Below are positions 34,137 to 42,820 of a stretch of DNA of 64,000 bases, one piece after another. The stretch's first letter is position 1; the number at the start of each line of letters is the position of its first letter. The stretch spans positions 1 to 64,000 of the forward strand of contig JAJVHY010000021.1 of assembly GCA_022072455.1 (NCBI GenBank). The letters are read 5' to 3'. The DNA comes from Verrucomicrobiia bacterium. GTDB taxonomy: Bacteria; Verrucomicrobiota; Verrucomicrobiia; Palsa-1439. Both the position numbers and the translations under genes were made by a program. The notes under the pieces were generated by a model. That model worked only from the letters and a program-made list of their open reading frames with translations, was not told the DNA's origin and ran no database searches.

Positions 34137-35513
34137 ATGTCTGCCCGCCTCCAATGGATCAACCGGCACATGTGGTTGGCCGGCATTGACCTCGTTACCG
34201 AACGCCAACAAGCCACTCAGGAAGGCCGCGACCTCACGAGCATCGCGGCGGAGTTCGACCGGCTGCTGGCCAGTCCCGCGCGTGACGAAGCCTGGTTCGA
34301 CGCCGCCGGCAAGTTGCTTGACCGGATCCAAGAGTTGCCGTGTCACCACCACGAGCCCAGCAATCTCGCTGGCATCCGCGCCGCGCGGCCAAAGCCGGTC
34401 GCGCTCAAACCGTGGCGCGGCAGCCGCGCAGAGTTCTTGCGCCGGTTGCACGGCGGCTGGCTCGGTCGCATCTGCGGTTGCCTGCTCGGCAAGCCGGTCG
34501 AAGGCTGGCACCGCGAGAACATCCAGCTCATGGCCGAAGAAACCGGCAACTGGCCGCTCACGAACTACTTTCGTTACCCCACCCCCGCCGAAGAGAAACG
34601 CATTGACCAGCGTCAGCCGAAATTCAAACTCCGGTTCGGTCGTTGGCCCACCTGCATGCGCGGCCACATCCACGGGATGGTCGAGGATGACGACATCAAC
34701 TACACGACCATCGGCTTCGCCATCGTCAAGACGCACGGGCCGGAGTTTACACAACAGGCCGTCGCCGCGTTCTGGTGCGAGAACGTCCCGCTCCTTCACA
34801 CCTGCACTGCCGAACGCGTTGCCTACCGGAATTTTGCGAACTGCATCGTTCCGCCGGCCAGCGCGACGTACCGGAATCCGTACCGGGAATGGATCGGCGC
34901 GCAGATCCGCGCCGACTACTTCGGTTACGCAAATCCCGGCAACCCAGCCCGCGCCGCCGAATGGGCTTGGCGCGACGCGTCCATCAGCCATATCAAGAAC
35001 GGCATCTACGGCGAGATGTGGGTCGCCGCCATGTTGGCCGCCGCCTACGTCGAAAAGGATTGGATCAAAATCATCCGCGCCGGGCTCGCCCAGATCCCGG
35101 CGCAATCGCGGCTGACGGCCGACATCAAGAAGATTCTCGCGACGAAGTCCTACGCCGAGGCGGTCGAACTCGTCCACCGGCAATGGGACGAGAAGACCAG
35201 TCATGGCTGGTGTCATACAAATTCCAACGCACAGATTGTCGCCATTGGCTTGCTCTACGGTGAAGATGATTTCGAGAAGACGATCACACGCGCTGTCATG
35301 CCGGCGTTCGACACCGACTGCAACGGTGCGACCTGCGGGAGTCTGTGGGGCGTCAAACACGGCGTCAACAAGTTGCCAAAGAAGTGGACGCGCCCGATCG
35401 CTGACCTCGTTCAGACCGGCGTCGCCGGTTATCACGAAGTCAAAATCAGCAAACTCGCGAAGGAAATGGTCGATGTCGCACTCAAAGCCGCGCCTACTCG
35501 TCGTCGGAAGTAG
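34137..35513 (+). CDS. ADP-ribosylglycohydrolase (DraG family)
   Basis: A 458-residue protein with DraG-family blocks: LHGGWLGRICGCLLGKPVEGW near residue 104, the metal-binding EDDDINYTTIG near 183, and FDTDCNGATCGSLWG near 392 carrying the second Asp pair. These enzymes use two divalent metals to split ADP-ribose or ribosyl bonds. It is followed by a ribokinase whose start lies 41 bases inside this gene. Release and phosphorylation of ribose would be a natural pairing. Confidence 0.88.
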   Translation: MSARLQWINRHMWLAGIDLVTERQQATQEGRDLTSIAAEFDRLLASPARDEAWFDAAGKLLDRIQELPCHHHEPSNLAGIRAARPKPVALKPWRGSRAEFLRRLHGGWLGRICGCLLGKPVEGWHRENIQLMAEETGNWPLTNYFRYPTPAEEKRIDQRQPKFKLRFGRWPTCMRGHIHGMVEDDDINYTTIGFAIVKTHGPEFTQQAVAAFWCENVPLLHTCTAERVAYRNFANCIVPPASATYRNPYREWIGAQIRADYFGYANPGNPARAAEWAWRDASISHIKNGIYGEMWVAAMLAAAYVEKDWIKIIRAGLAQIPAQSRLTADIKKILATKSYAEAVELVHRQWDEKTSHGWCHTNSNAQIVAIGLLYGEDDFEKTITRAVMPAFDTDCNGATCGSLWGVKHGVNKLPKKWTRPIADLVQTGVAGYHEVKISKLAKEMVDVALKAAPTRRRK

Positions 35514-36293
35514 CAACACCGATCTCGTCATCCAGTGTGACCGGCTGCCAAAACCCGGTGAGACATTGCTCGGTGGCGAGTTCGCCCGGTATGCCGGCGG
35601 CAAGGGCGCGAATCAGGCCGTCGCCGCGGCTCGTGCCGGCGCGCGCGTCACATTTGTTGGCGCGCACGGCAATGATGATTTTGGACGCGCGGCGAAAGTC
35701 GGATTGAAACGCGAAGGCATTGATGTCCGGTATTTCCTCCCGACCAATGCGCCGAGCGGCGTCGCGTTGATTCTTGTCGGCGGCCAGACGCGGGAGAATC
35801 TGATCGCCGTCGCGCGGTCCGCGAATGAGAAAGTCAGCCTGCGCGGTGTGAATTTTTCCCGGTACGATGCTGTCGTTTGTCAGCTTGAGATACCGGTCGC
35901 GGTTGTCCACGAAGCGGCACGGCGAGCGAACGCGGCCGGCTTCCGTTCATCCTGAATCCCGCGCCAGTTCGGAAACTGCCGGCCACACTGCTCCGGCTCG
36001 TTCACACGCTCGTGCCGAACGAACACGAAGTCCTGCCGGGGGCTCAGAACACCGTGATCACACTCGGGGCGCGTGGAGCGCAAGTCGGCAAGCTACGGAT
36101 ACCGGCGCCGAAGGTGAAGCCAGTAGATACGGTTGGGGCCGGTGATTGTTTTACGGCGTGGCTGGCGGTCGGAATCGCGGAGGGACTTTCGCTCGAAGAG
36201 GCGGCGCGACGAGCGGTGAAGGCGGCGGCGATTGCCGTGACGCGGCCCGGCGCGCAACTTGGTATGCCGTATCGCAGGGAAGTTTGTAGTTAG
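35473..36293 (+). pseudogene. rbsK: Ribokinase, frameshifted and internally deleted
   Basis: The N-terminal part (35473-35955) is a normal ribokinase: SNTDLVIQCDRLPKPGETL, then YAGGKGANQAVAAARAGA. At about 35945 the frame breaks. In the next frame the protein resumes as ILNPAPVRKLPATLLRLV and VPNEHEVLPG. It then jumps to VITLGARGA, about 30 residues shorter than E. coli RbsK at this point. VDTVGAGDCFTAWLAVG, holding the catalytic Asp, follows. A frameshift plus a deletion suggests an inactive gene; an assembly error could explain the frameshift. Confidence 0.75.
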
Positions 36294-36360
36294 ACACATA
36301 GCGCAGCGGAGTGCCGTCCGCCCGAACGCCACTCCGTCGGACTTCGTGGCTGACTACAAA
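36283..36360. repeat. Double-arm palindromic repeat, copy E
   Basis: TTTGTAGT (36283-36290) and ACTACAAA (36353-36360) pair perfectly. Inner pairs GTCCG/CGGAC and GGAGTG/CACTCC add structure. The ribokinase stop (36291-36293) and the esterase stop on the other strand both fall within it. Confidence 0.7.
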
Positions 36361-37154
36361 CGCCATGGCCGCAGCCAGTCGAGCAACCGGTTCGACCAAC
36401 CGCACAAGGCCGGGTTGTCCAACGCCAGCCCGACGCCGTGCCAGCCGCTCTCGTAGACGTGCAATTCCACCGGCACCCGCGCCCGCCGGCAGGCATCGGC
36501 ATAGAGCAACGAGTTTTGCACAGGAACTCCGTCATCATCTGCGGTGTGAAACAAAAACGTCGGCGGATGATTGGCAGTGACGTGTTTTTCGTTGGAAAGC
36601 TGCTCGCGCATTTGCGGGTCAGGTGGATTGCCGAGAAGATTATGCACCGAGCCGAGGTGGGTGTGTTCACCAAAGGACGCCACTGGGTACGCCAGGATCG
36701 CCCGGTCGGGGCGGGCCGAAACGGTGTCGACCAGGTCATCATGCTGGTCGTGGTGCAAGTCAGGTTGCGCGGCAGTAGTGGCGACCAAGTGACCGCCCGC
36801 ACTGAAGCCCATCAGACCGATTCGCTGCGGATCCACGCCGAATTGGCCGGCATTGGCGCGGAGGAGACGAATCGCCCGGCAGGCATCGGCTTGTGGCGCG
36901 GGAAATTTCCAAGGCGCGACCCGGTAGTACAACACGGCGCTGACAAAGCCATGCGCTGTGAAGAGTGCCGCGAACGGATCGCCTTCGTGCGGCGCCAACC
37001 CAGCATAGCCACCGCCGGGACAAACGATGACGGCGGCGCGCGGATTGGTTTCGCGGCGGTCGGGTTGGAAAATGGCGAGTCGGGGTTGCGGTTGGTCGGC
37101 TGGCGGATTGTTCGGACAACCCGCAGGCCAGAGCGGGAGCGTGGAGATCGTCAT
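36354..37154 (-). CDS. Alpha/beta hydrolase (BD-FAE / acetyl-xylan-esterase-like)
   Basis: A 266-residue esterase. VIVCPGGGYAGLAPHEG contains the HGGG-like oxyanion segment. The nucleophile Ser is in GLMGFSAGGH near residue 121. The Asp is in DDDGVPVQNS and the His in GWHGVG near the C-terminus. There is no signal peptide. It matches the BD-FAE/carbohydrate esterase group common in polysaccharide loci. It is divergent from the oxidoreductase at 37318 and ends inside a palindromic repeat. Confidence 0.88.
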   Translation of the reverse strand: MTISTLPLWPAGCPNNPPADQPQPRLAIFQPDRRETNPRAAVIVCPGGGYAGLAPHEGDPFAALFTAHGFVSAVLYYRVAPWKFPAPQADACRAIRLLRANAGQFGVDPQRIGLMGFSAGGHLVATTAAQPDLHHDQHDDLVDTVSARPDRAILAYPVASFGEHTHLGSVHNLLGNPPDPQMREQLSNEKHVTANHPPTFLFHTADDDGVPVQNSLLYADACRRARVPVELHVYESGWHGVGLALDNPALCGWSNRLLDWLRPWRL

Positions 37155-37238
37155 ACCTCACTGGCTGTACCAAGGATTACCAAGTCCGTCACGGAAGATT
37201 TGCTTGACCGGAAGCAATTCGGTGACAATTGCGCACGC

Positions 37239-37300
37239 TTGACAGTGTAGTACATACTTGATACTCGCTTATTTGCGTCCGACAAGAGCTAGCTTGTCGG
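37239..37300 (+). promoter_or_regulatory. Candidate promoter with leader hairpin
   Basis: TTGACA at 37239-37244 matches the -35 consensus exactly. With a 17-base spacer, TACTCG (37262-37267) is a weak -10. Just downstream, CCGACAAG (37279-37286) and CTTGTCGG (37293-37300) form a perfect 8-bp hairpin with a 6-base loop. It has no T-run, so it is better read as an operator or leader hairpin than a terminator. Confidence 0.4.
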
Positions 37301-37317
37301 GTTAGCTTCTGTTCCTA

Positions 37318-38550
37318 ATGAATAAATATCACCTTAAACTTGGAGTCATCGGCTGGGATGGACGCGGGGGGCGCGTCGCCCGTGATGGCTACGATTCAAC
37401 CGGCGGAATGCTGGCGCCCGTGGCTGTCGTTGAGCCATCCGATGAGCGGTACCGCAAAGGCTGCCAGCGCTTCGAGTTCGAACCGCGCCGGTATCGCACC
37501 GTCCAAGACATGCTCGCCAAAGAAGACCTCGACTGCGTGCTGATCGCGACCCCCAATCATTTTCATCTCGAAAATCTCCGCGACCTGAAAGGGTCCGGCC
37601 TGCCGATCCTGCTCGAAAAACCGTTGGACAGTTCGTTTGAAAAAATTTGTGAAGTCGTGCGTTTCGCGACAACTTACAACGGCCCGATTCTCGTCGGTCA
37701 CAGCATGCGCTACGCGCCGATCCTGCAGGAAGCGAAGAAGATGATCGCACGCGGTGACATCGGCGAGGTGTGCTCGGTGCGGTTCGTCCAGCATTGCCAC
37801 TACGGCAACGGCATGTTCCACAACTGGCGGCGCACGCTGGCCGGCAGCGGCGGGATGTTCATCGAGAAAGCGACCCACGATTTCGACATCATGCTCTGGT
37901 TACTCGAAACGTGGCCGGCCACCATTGCCGCCTTCGCCGGTCAGCAAGCCTTCGGCGGCGACAAGCCGGCCGACTTGCGTTGCCGCGACTGCGCTGAACG
38001 CGCCACGTGCCCAGAGAGCATCCAAAACACCCGCTGGCGGGCCGGCCAGTACAAGGTCGAAGAACTCGAACAGTGCGATGACCTCTGCGTTTTCAGTTCT
38101 GCCGTGGACATCCCGGACAACGAACACACGCTCATTCAATTTGCCAACGGCACCTTCGGCACGTACGTCCAATGGTTCTTCTCGCCGCGCAGCTATCACC
38201 ATCGGATCTACGAAGTCCAAGGCACTGCCGGCGCGCTTGAAGTGGATCTCGGCGCGGAGTTCGGTGGAAAAATTCTCTACTGTCCGCGCTACGGCACGCT
38301 CGCCGACCAGCAGGAGTACAAATTCGACTACCTCCGGCGCAATCATTACAACGGCGACGGCGAGATGATGAAACACTTCTACCAAGTGTTGCGCGGCGAA
38401 GCTGTTCCGGCGACGACGGTCAAGCAGGCGTTCGCCGCCGAACTGCTCGGGTATGCCGCCAACCGGGCCGTGATCGACAAACGCTACGTCTCCGCCCGCG
38501 AGTTACTGCCCGCCGACCTTGCCAGTCTCTACACCGAAAAAGTGTACTGA
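37318..38550 (+). CDS. Gfo/Idh/MocA oxidoreductase with cysteine motif
   Basis: A 410-residue NAD(P)-dependent oxidoreductase. The Rossmann start is GVIGWDGRGGR. EKPLDSSFEKI carries the family Lys-Pro. The substrate domain contains four clustered cysteines (LRCRDCAERATC near residues 221-232) that could bind a metal. No ribosome-binding site is seen before the ATG, so the transcript may be nearly leaderless from the 37239 promoter or use an unrecognised site. A bidirectional terminator follows. Confidence 0.87.
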   Translation: MNKYHLKLGVIGWDGRGGRVARDGYDSTGGMLAPVAVVEPSDERYRKGCQRFEFEPRRYRTVQDMLAKEDLDCVLIATPNHFHLENLRDLKGSGLPILLEKPLDSSFEKICEVVRFATTYNGPILVGHSMRYAPILQEAKKMIARGDIGEVCSVRFVQHCHYGNGMFHNWRRTLAGSGGMFIEKATHDFDIMLWLLETWPATIAAFAGQQAFGGDKPADLRCRDCAERATCPESIQNTRWRAGQYKVEELEQCDDLCVFSSAVDIPDNEHTLIQFANGTFGTYVQWFFSPRSYHHRIYEVQGTAGALEVDLGAEFGGKILYCPRYGTLADQQEYKFDYLRRNHYNGDGEMMKHFYQVLRGEAVPATTVKQAFAAELLGYAANRAVIDKRYVSARELLPADLASLYTEKVY

Positions 38551-38562
38551 CGCCGGCCAACG

Positions 38563-38594
38563 AAAAAGGCAACCTCGTGACGAGGTTGCCTTTT
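38563..38594. terminator. Bidirectional rho-independent terminator
   Basis: AAAAAGGCAACCTCG (from 38563) pairs with CGAGGTTGCCTTTT (to 38594) around a three-base loop, with A and T runs at the two ends. It lies between convergent genes ending at 38550 (+) and 38617 (-) and would serve both. Confidence 0.9.
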
Positions 38595-38616
38595 CGACTC
38601 TTGCAGAAGAGTGGTC

Positions 38617-38886
38617 TTACTTCACGTTCTTCGAGACCAGCTTGGTCATCTCGAACATGCTGACTTTCTTCTTACCACCGAACACCGCGGCGAGTGCGTC
38701 GTCCGCGTTGATCTGGGTGCGGACTTTCTTGTCCTGCAAGCCGTTCTTCTTGATGTACGCCCAGAGCTTTTTCGTCAGCTCGGTGCGCGGAAGCGGCTTG
38801 GAGCCGACAACCACAGCGAGTTTCTCGTTGGGTTGCACGGGCTTCATGAATGCGGCATTCGGTTTACGTTTTGCTTTTGCAGCCAT
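38617..38886 (-). CDS. SWIB/MDM2 domain protein
   Basis: An 89-residue protein. After a basic N-terminus (AAKAKRKPNAAFMKPVQPN) it is a complete SWIB domain: LAVVVGSKPLPRTELTKKLW, then AYIKKNGLQDKKVRTQINAD, then AVFGGKKKVSMFEMTKLV. SWIB domains come from eukaryotic chromatin remodelling proteins and are also found as short proteins in Chlamydiae and other PVC bacteria, where a role in DNA compaction has been proposed. AAGGAG lies 8 bases before the ATG. Confidence 0.93.
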   Translation of the reverse strand: MAAKAKRKPNAAFMKPVQPNEKLAVVVGSKPLPRTELTKKLWAYIKKNGLQDKKVRTQINADDALAAVFGGKKKVSMFEMTKLVSKNVK

Positions 38887-38991
38887 TGTCGGATCTCCTT
38901 TGGGTTAATAGCTTGAGGGCGGATACTACTGGTTTCCCTTTGAATTTGCACCGATAATCTTCACTACCCCCGCCCGGTAGACCGGCCCGCT

Positions 38992-39324
38992 TCAATGCAT
39001 CTCAACGGCGACACTCCCGAACCCACCCCGGTAATAATGGAAATGGATACTCGGATGATCCGCCAATAACGAGCTTGGCACGGCGGCATCGGGAATTTTC
39101 TGGCTGATCATCAGGGCGCTGAGACGCATGCCAAATGGTAACCCGTTCCGCCTTCCCCGTCTCGACCGGCCCAACAGTTGCCGCCTGCACCGGCACAAGC
39201 GCGACGTTCCCGCCGCCGGACGTGCGGGCGTTCTGGATGATTTAGCGGCGGTGGCGAGGATTTCCGGTTCTAGCGTGGTGGAGTCCCACCAACCGGGCGC
39301 GAGCTTACTGCTTCTGCGAGGCAT
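38992..39324 (-). pseudogene. Remnant of a glucosamine-6-phosphate isomerase (NagB)-like gene
   Basis: The frame starts [22 protein letters not shown], which I know as the start of a long NagB-like family. It then jumps to a piece that, one frame over, reads [11 protein letters not shown] and [19 protein letters not shown]. It returns to the first frame as [15 protein letters not shown] and [10 protein letters not shown], the NagB C-terminus. Most of the core, roughly 200 residues, is gone. The second break lies at a repeated ATTTGGCAT (ThrIleTrpHis versus ProPheGlyMet), a likely microhomology deletion. Recognition is from memory of the family. Confidence 0.6.
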
Positions 39325-39375
39325 GATTGTCTTCTTTCAACCGTGGTGGGTTGCACTTCCTGTCGCCGCCGCCGG

Positions 39376-40257
39376 CTATCCAACCGCAACGGGTTGCCCC
39401 GTTTCCCGGCTTTGGTTGGCTGCACAAATGATACGGACGATTTCAAGTGTTTCGGCCACCGGCACGTCGGACTTGCCGGCGGGCAGGGTGCGCAGGATCG
39501 CTTCGAGCATGCAAACGGTGGGCGAACGTTTCGCCGCCGCCGCGTCGACTTGCCGGGAGGTCTTCTGGTGATGGACCACGGCCCCGAATTGCCAGTGCGC
39601 TTTGCGCAGTCCCCGGTAAAATGCGCTCCGCCCATCGCTCCACGCGAACGTGACGAGATCGTAATCGTCAGTCGCAGTGACATGGACGCGCCGGCAACCG
39701 ACGCCAAGCGTGGCGACAATCATTTCGATCCCGTGAATTCCGTACCAGAAATAACCGGGCGTTGGCGGTTGAAAATCGAGCGGGCCGTAGACATCCAGAC
39801 CGAGGATGCGTCCATGGTCGGCCGTCGTGCGCAGGGCTTCGACGTAGCGGAGACCGGAACAACTCACGACCGGGACGTTGTGTTCCGCGGCGAGATCGGC
39901 GATGGCTTGCGCGTCGGCCACCGTCACGGCAAAGGGTTTATCAATGAAGACCGGCTTTTTGAATTTGGCGATCTCCGCGAATTGACGGCGATGGGCGCGG
40001 CCATCCACGGCGGTGATGAAGACGAGATCCGCTTGCGCGGCGACGGCGGCCGGGCTGTCGAGGATGGCGACACCGTATTCATCCTGGAGTCGTTTCGTGA
40101 AGCCGGCAACGCGGTTGATGCTGACCGGCATGTCGGGCGAGGCGGCGGGAACGCCACAGACGATCTGGCCGCCGGGGACTTGCCCTTTGTTGAGAATTTC
40201 CGCAAAGGACATGACGTGCGACGTGTCGAGTCCGATTAGGCCAATGCGTAAGCTCAT
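39376..40257 (-). CDS. Gfo/Idh/MocA oxidoreductase
   Basis: A 293-residue, shorter member of the family: GLIGLDTSHVMSFAEILN at the start, then DLVFITAVDGRAH, then VFIDKPFAVTVADAQ with the Lys-Pro pair. The substrate domain is small. It lies immediately upstream (51 bases, same strand) of the decayed NagB-like gene. It is divergent from the oxidoreductase at 40322 across a 64-base gap that holds a short CCCGCA-GT-GCGGG type hairpin. Confidence 0.85.
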   Translation of the reverse strand: MSLRIGLIGLDTSHVMSFAEILNKGQVPGGQIVCGVPAASPDMPVSINRVAGFTKRLQDEYGVAILDSPAAVAAQADLVFITAVDGRAHRRQFAEIAKFKKPVFIDKPFAVTVADAQAIADLAAEHNVPVVSCSGLRYVEALRTTADHGRILGLDVYGPLDFQPPTPGYFWYGIHGIEMIVATLGVGCRRVHVTATDDYDLVTFAWSDGRSAFYRGLRKAHWQFGAVVHHQKTSRQVDAAAAKRSPTVCMLEAILRTLPAGKSDVPVAETLEIVRIICAANQSRETGQPVAVG

Positions 40258-40321
40258 TATGTTCTTGCCCGCAGTGCGGGAGCACTTCTAATACTCTCCC
40301 GCATCGTTAAATTGCAATCCT

Positions 40322-41476
40322 ATGAAAAATCTTATTCGCATCGGGGTGGTGGGGCTGGGTCGGGGACAATCGTTCATGGAAGGAGCGACGGCGGCGACCG
40401 GACTGAAACTGGTTGCCATCTGTGACCAGCAGGAAGCGCGGGCACAGGCGGTCGCCAAGAAGTACGGCGTCACGACATACTCCGACTACGATAAATTTCT
40501 CGAACACGACATGGATGGCGTGGTGCTCGCGAATTATTTTCACGAACACACCCCGTTCGCGATCAAAGCGCTGCGCGCCGGCAAGCATGTGATGAGCGAG
40601 ACGGCGGCGTGTTCAACGCTGGCCGAAGGCGTGGCGTTGTGTCGGGAAGTCGAGCGTACCGGGAAAATCTACATGTTCGCGGAGAATTACCCCTTCACCG
40701 CCGCCAGTTTGACGATGGAACGCCTCTACAAAGCCGGCAAGCTCGGGGAAGTCCGGTATGCCGACGGCGAGTACAATCATCCCGGACCGCCGCCGGCGAA
40801 ACGGCCGCCGCTGACGAATCTGCATTGGCGCAATCGGATTCCGTCCACTTACTACTGCACGCACGCGCTCGCGCCGTTGATGCAGATCACCGACACCTGG
40901 CCGGTCTCGGTCAACGGTTTTTCCATCGTCTCCCCCCGGCATCCGAACAGCGTTCGCCGCGGCGATACCGGCTCGGTGATCATTTGCCGGATGGACAATG
41001 GCGCAGTGTTCCGGCTGTTCGGCTTGTGCATGGGCGGACACAGCATCTGGTACCGGCTGCATGGAACACGCGGGATATTGGAGACGTTGCGCGGCCCCGG
41101 CTACTTCGGGCCAAACGGCGTGCGCGTGGCGATTGACGAATGGAATTGCCGGACGGGCGAGAAAGCGGAGGAAGTCGTCATGCCGCAGTTCCCGAAATGG
41201 GCGAAAGGCGCGGAAGCGGCCGGCCACGGGGGGGGCGATTTCTTCACGAACTACCTCTTCAGCCAAGCCATCCGCACCGGCCAGCAACCATTCCTCGATG
41301 TTTACCGGGGTGTCGCGATGTCGGTGGTCGGCATTCTCGCTTGGAAGAGCGCGTTGCAGAACGGCGCGCCGTTCGCGATGCCGGATTTCAAGAAGGAAGC
41401 CAGCCGGCGTAAACACGCCAAAGACACGTGGTCGCCGTTCACCGGCAGCGCGCCGTGCGGAACGAAGTACCCATGA
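40322..41476 (+). CDS. Gfo/Idh/MocA oxidoreductase, paralog of 43091-44338
   Basis: A 384-residue oxidoreductase: IGVVGLGRGQSF, then FLEHDMDGVVLANYFHEH, then MSETAACSTLAEGVALCREV. The last replaces the usual EKP by SET, so the catalytic Lys-Pro motif is altered. The C-terminal DVYRGVAMSVVGILAWKSAL and APFAMPDFKKE segments are almost shared with the gene at 43091. The stop overlaps the DegT aminotransferase start (ATGA), which suggests oxidation of a hydroxyl followed by transamination of the ketone. Confidence 0.88.
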   Translation: MKNLIRIGVVGLGRGQSFMEGATAATGLKLVAICDQQEARAQAVAKKYGVTTYSDYDKFLEHDMDGVVLANYFHEHTPFAIKALRAGKHVMSETAACSTLAEGVALCREVERTGKIYMFAENYPFTAASLTMERLYKAGKLGEVRYADGEYNHPGPPPAKRPPLTNLHWRNRIPSTYYCTHALAPLMQITDTWPVSVNGFSIVSPRHPNSVRRGDTGSVIICRMDNGAVFRLFGLCMGGHSIWYRLHGTRGILETLRGPGYFGPNGVRVAIDEWNCRTGEKAEEVVMPQFPKWAKGAEAAGHGGGDFFTNYLFSQAIRTGQQPFLDVYRGVAMSVVGILAWKSALQNGAPFAMPDFKKEASRRKHAKDTWSPFTGSAPCGTKYP

Positions 41477-42771
41477 GCGCGAAGCTCGCGCTGCTCGGCG
41501 GTCCGAAATCTTTCAACCTCAACGTTCCGGAGTTGTTCCACTGGCCCATCGTCACAAAAGAGGACGAAGACGCCGTGCTCGACGTGATGCGCCAAGGCAA
41601 GTTCAGCGGGACCGACATCACGAAGGAATTCGAGAAGGAATGGGCGGCGTACAACGGCACGCAGTACGCACTCGGTACCTGCAACGGTACCGCGGCGATT
41701 CATGCGTCGCTGTGGGCGTGCGGCGTCGGCGCCGGCGACGAGGTGATTTGCCCGAGCATGACGTACTGGGCGACGGCCACGCCGGCGTTGATGCTGGGAG
41801 CGGCGGTGAATTTCGCCGACGTGGATCGCAATACGCTATGCATTGATCCGAACGACATCGAACACCGCATCAGCCCGCGCACGAAGGCGATCCTCGTGGT
41901 CCACTACACCGGCCATCCCGCCGACATGGACGCGATCATGGCCATCGCGCGCAAACACAACGTCAAGGTCATCGAAGACGTCTCGCATGCACAAGGCGCG
42001 TTGTACAAAGGCCGGATGCTCGGGTCGATTGGTGACATATCACCGATGAGCATGATGGGCGGCAAAGGTTTTGCCATCGGCGAAGCCGGCATGATCGTGA
42101 CCAACGATAACGAGCTGTACCAACGCGCCGTCGCGTTCGGCCACTACGAACGCACCGGCGTCGCCTCACGTTACAACCCGGCCGTGGACGTGATCTCACT
42201 TCCCGAGTTGAAACAATACGCCGGCATGCCGATGGGCGGATGCAAACATCGGATGAACCAGACTTGTGCCGCGTTGGGCCGCACCCAACTCAAACGGTTC
42301 CCCGAACGCATCCAAGCCATTCAGGACGCGCTGAATCGGTTTTGGGATTTACTCGACGGCGTGCCGGGCTTGAAGGCGCACCGGCCCCCGAAGGATTCCG
42401 GCTCGACGATGGGCTGCTGGTACGCCGCGACCGGTTTGTATCGCGCCGAAGAACTGGGCGGCTTGTCGTGTGCGCGGTTCACGGAAGCCGTGCGGGCGGA
42501 AGGTTGGCGGCAATGCTGGCCCGCCGGCAACGCGGCGTTGCATCTGCACCCCTACTTCCACACCGCCGATATCTTCCACCAAGGCCAACCCACGATGCTC
42601 GCGTTCGGTCAGCGCGACGTCCGCCAAGGCCCCGGGACGCTGCCGATCTCCGAGAACATCGGTCAACACTGCTACACGATCCCCTGGTTCAAACACGACC
42701 GGCCGGAGGAGATCAGACAGTTCGCCGATGTGTATCGAAAAGTTGCCGAACACGCCGACCAGTTGTTGTAG
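41473..42771 (+). CDS. DegT/DnrJ/EryC1 family PLP aminotransferase
   Basis: A 432-residue sugar or cyclitol aminotransferase. The N-terminus is LALLGGPKSFNLNVPELFHWP, followed by the family motifs GTCNGTAAIHASL and VIEDVSHAQGALYKGR. The PLP lysine is in MMGGKGFAIGEAG near residue 198, followed by GGCKHRMNQTCAALG. The start GGPKS with an 'inosose' type layout resembles aminocyclitol transaminases such as StsC, but that is only a likeness. It is coupled to the upstream oxidoreductase. Confidence 0.9.
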   Translation: MSAKLALLGGPKSFNLNVPELFHWPIVTKEDEDAVLDVMRQGKFSGTDITKEFEKEWAAYNGTQYALGTCNGTAAIHASLWACGVGAGDEVICPSMTYWATATPALMLGAAVNFADVDRNTLCIDPNDIEHRISPRTKAILVVHYTGHPADMDAIMAIARKHNVKVIEDVSHAQGALYKGRMLGSIGDISPMSMMGGKGFAIGEAGMIVTNDNELYQRAVAFGHYERTGVASRYNPAVDVISLPELKQYAGMPMGGCKHRMNQTCAALGRTQLKRFPERIQAIQDALNRFWDLLDGVPGLKAHRPPKDSGSTMGCWYAATGLYRAEELGGLSCARFTEAVRAEGWRQCWPAGNAALHLHPYFHTADIFHQGQPTMLAFGQRDVRQGPGTLPISENIGQHCYTIPWFKHDRPEEIRQFADVYRKVAEHADQLL

Positions 42772-42820
42772 AAGCGAATTTAATTCGCGACCGGTGGTTC
42801 GGTCAAGGTTATCTTGACCG
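42769..42820. repeat. Palindromic repeat, partial copy F
   Basis: After TAGAA, GCGAATT-t-AATTCGC (42774-42788) is a perfect palindrome. CGGTCAAG-gttat-CTTGACCG (42800-42820) is a perfect hairpin. The pair has the two-stem layout of the other copies but lacks a closing outer arm. It begins at the aminotransferase stop codon and could end transcription. Confidence 0.6.

Noticed and set aside
33963-35603. 546-residue minus-strand frame opposite the ADP-ribosylglycohydrolase
   Set aside because: It is an antisense shadow of a GC-rich gene and shows no motif. The plus-strand frame has clear DraG blocks.
37279-37300. Terminator for the region upstream of 37318
   Set aside because: The hairpin has no T-run and lies just upstream of a start codon between divergent genes, where no transcript needs to end.
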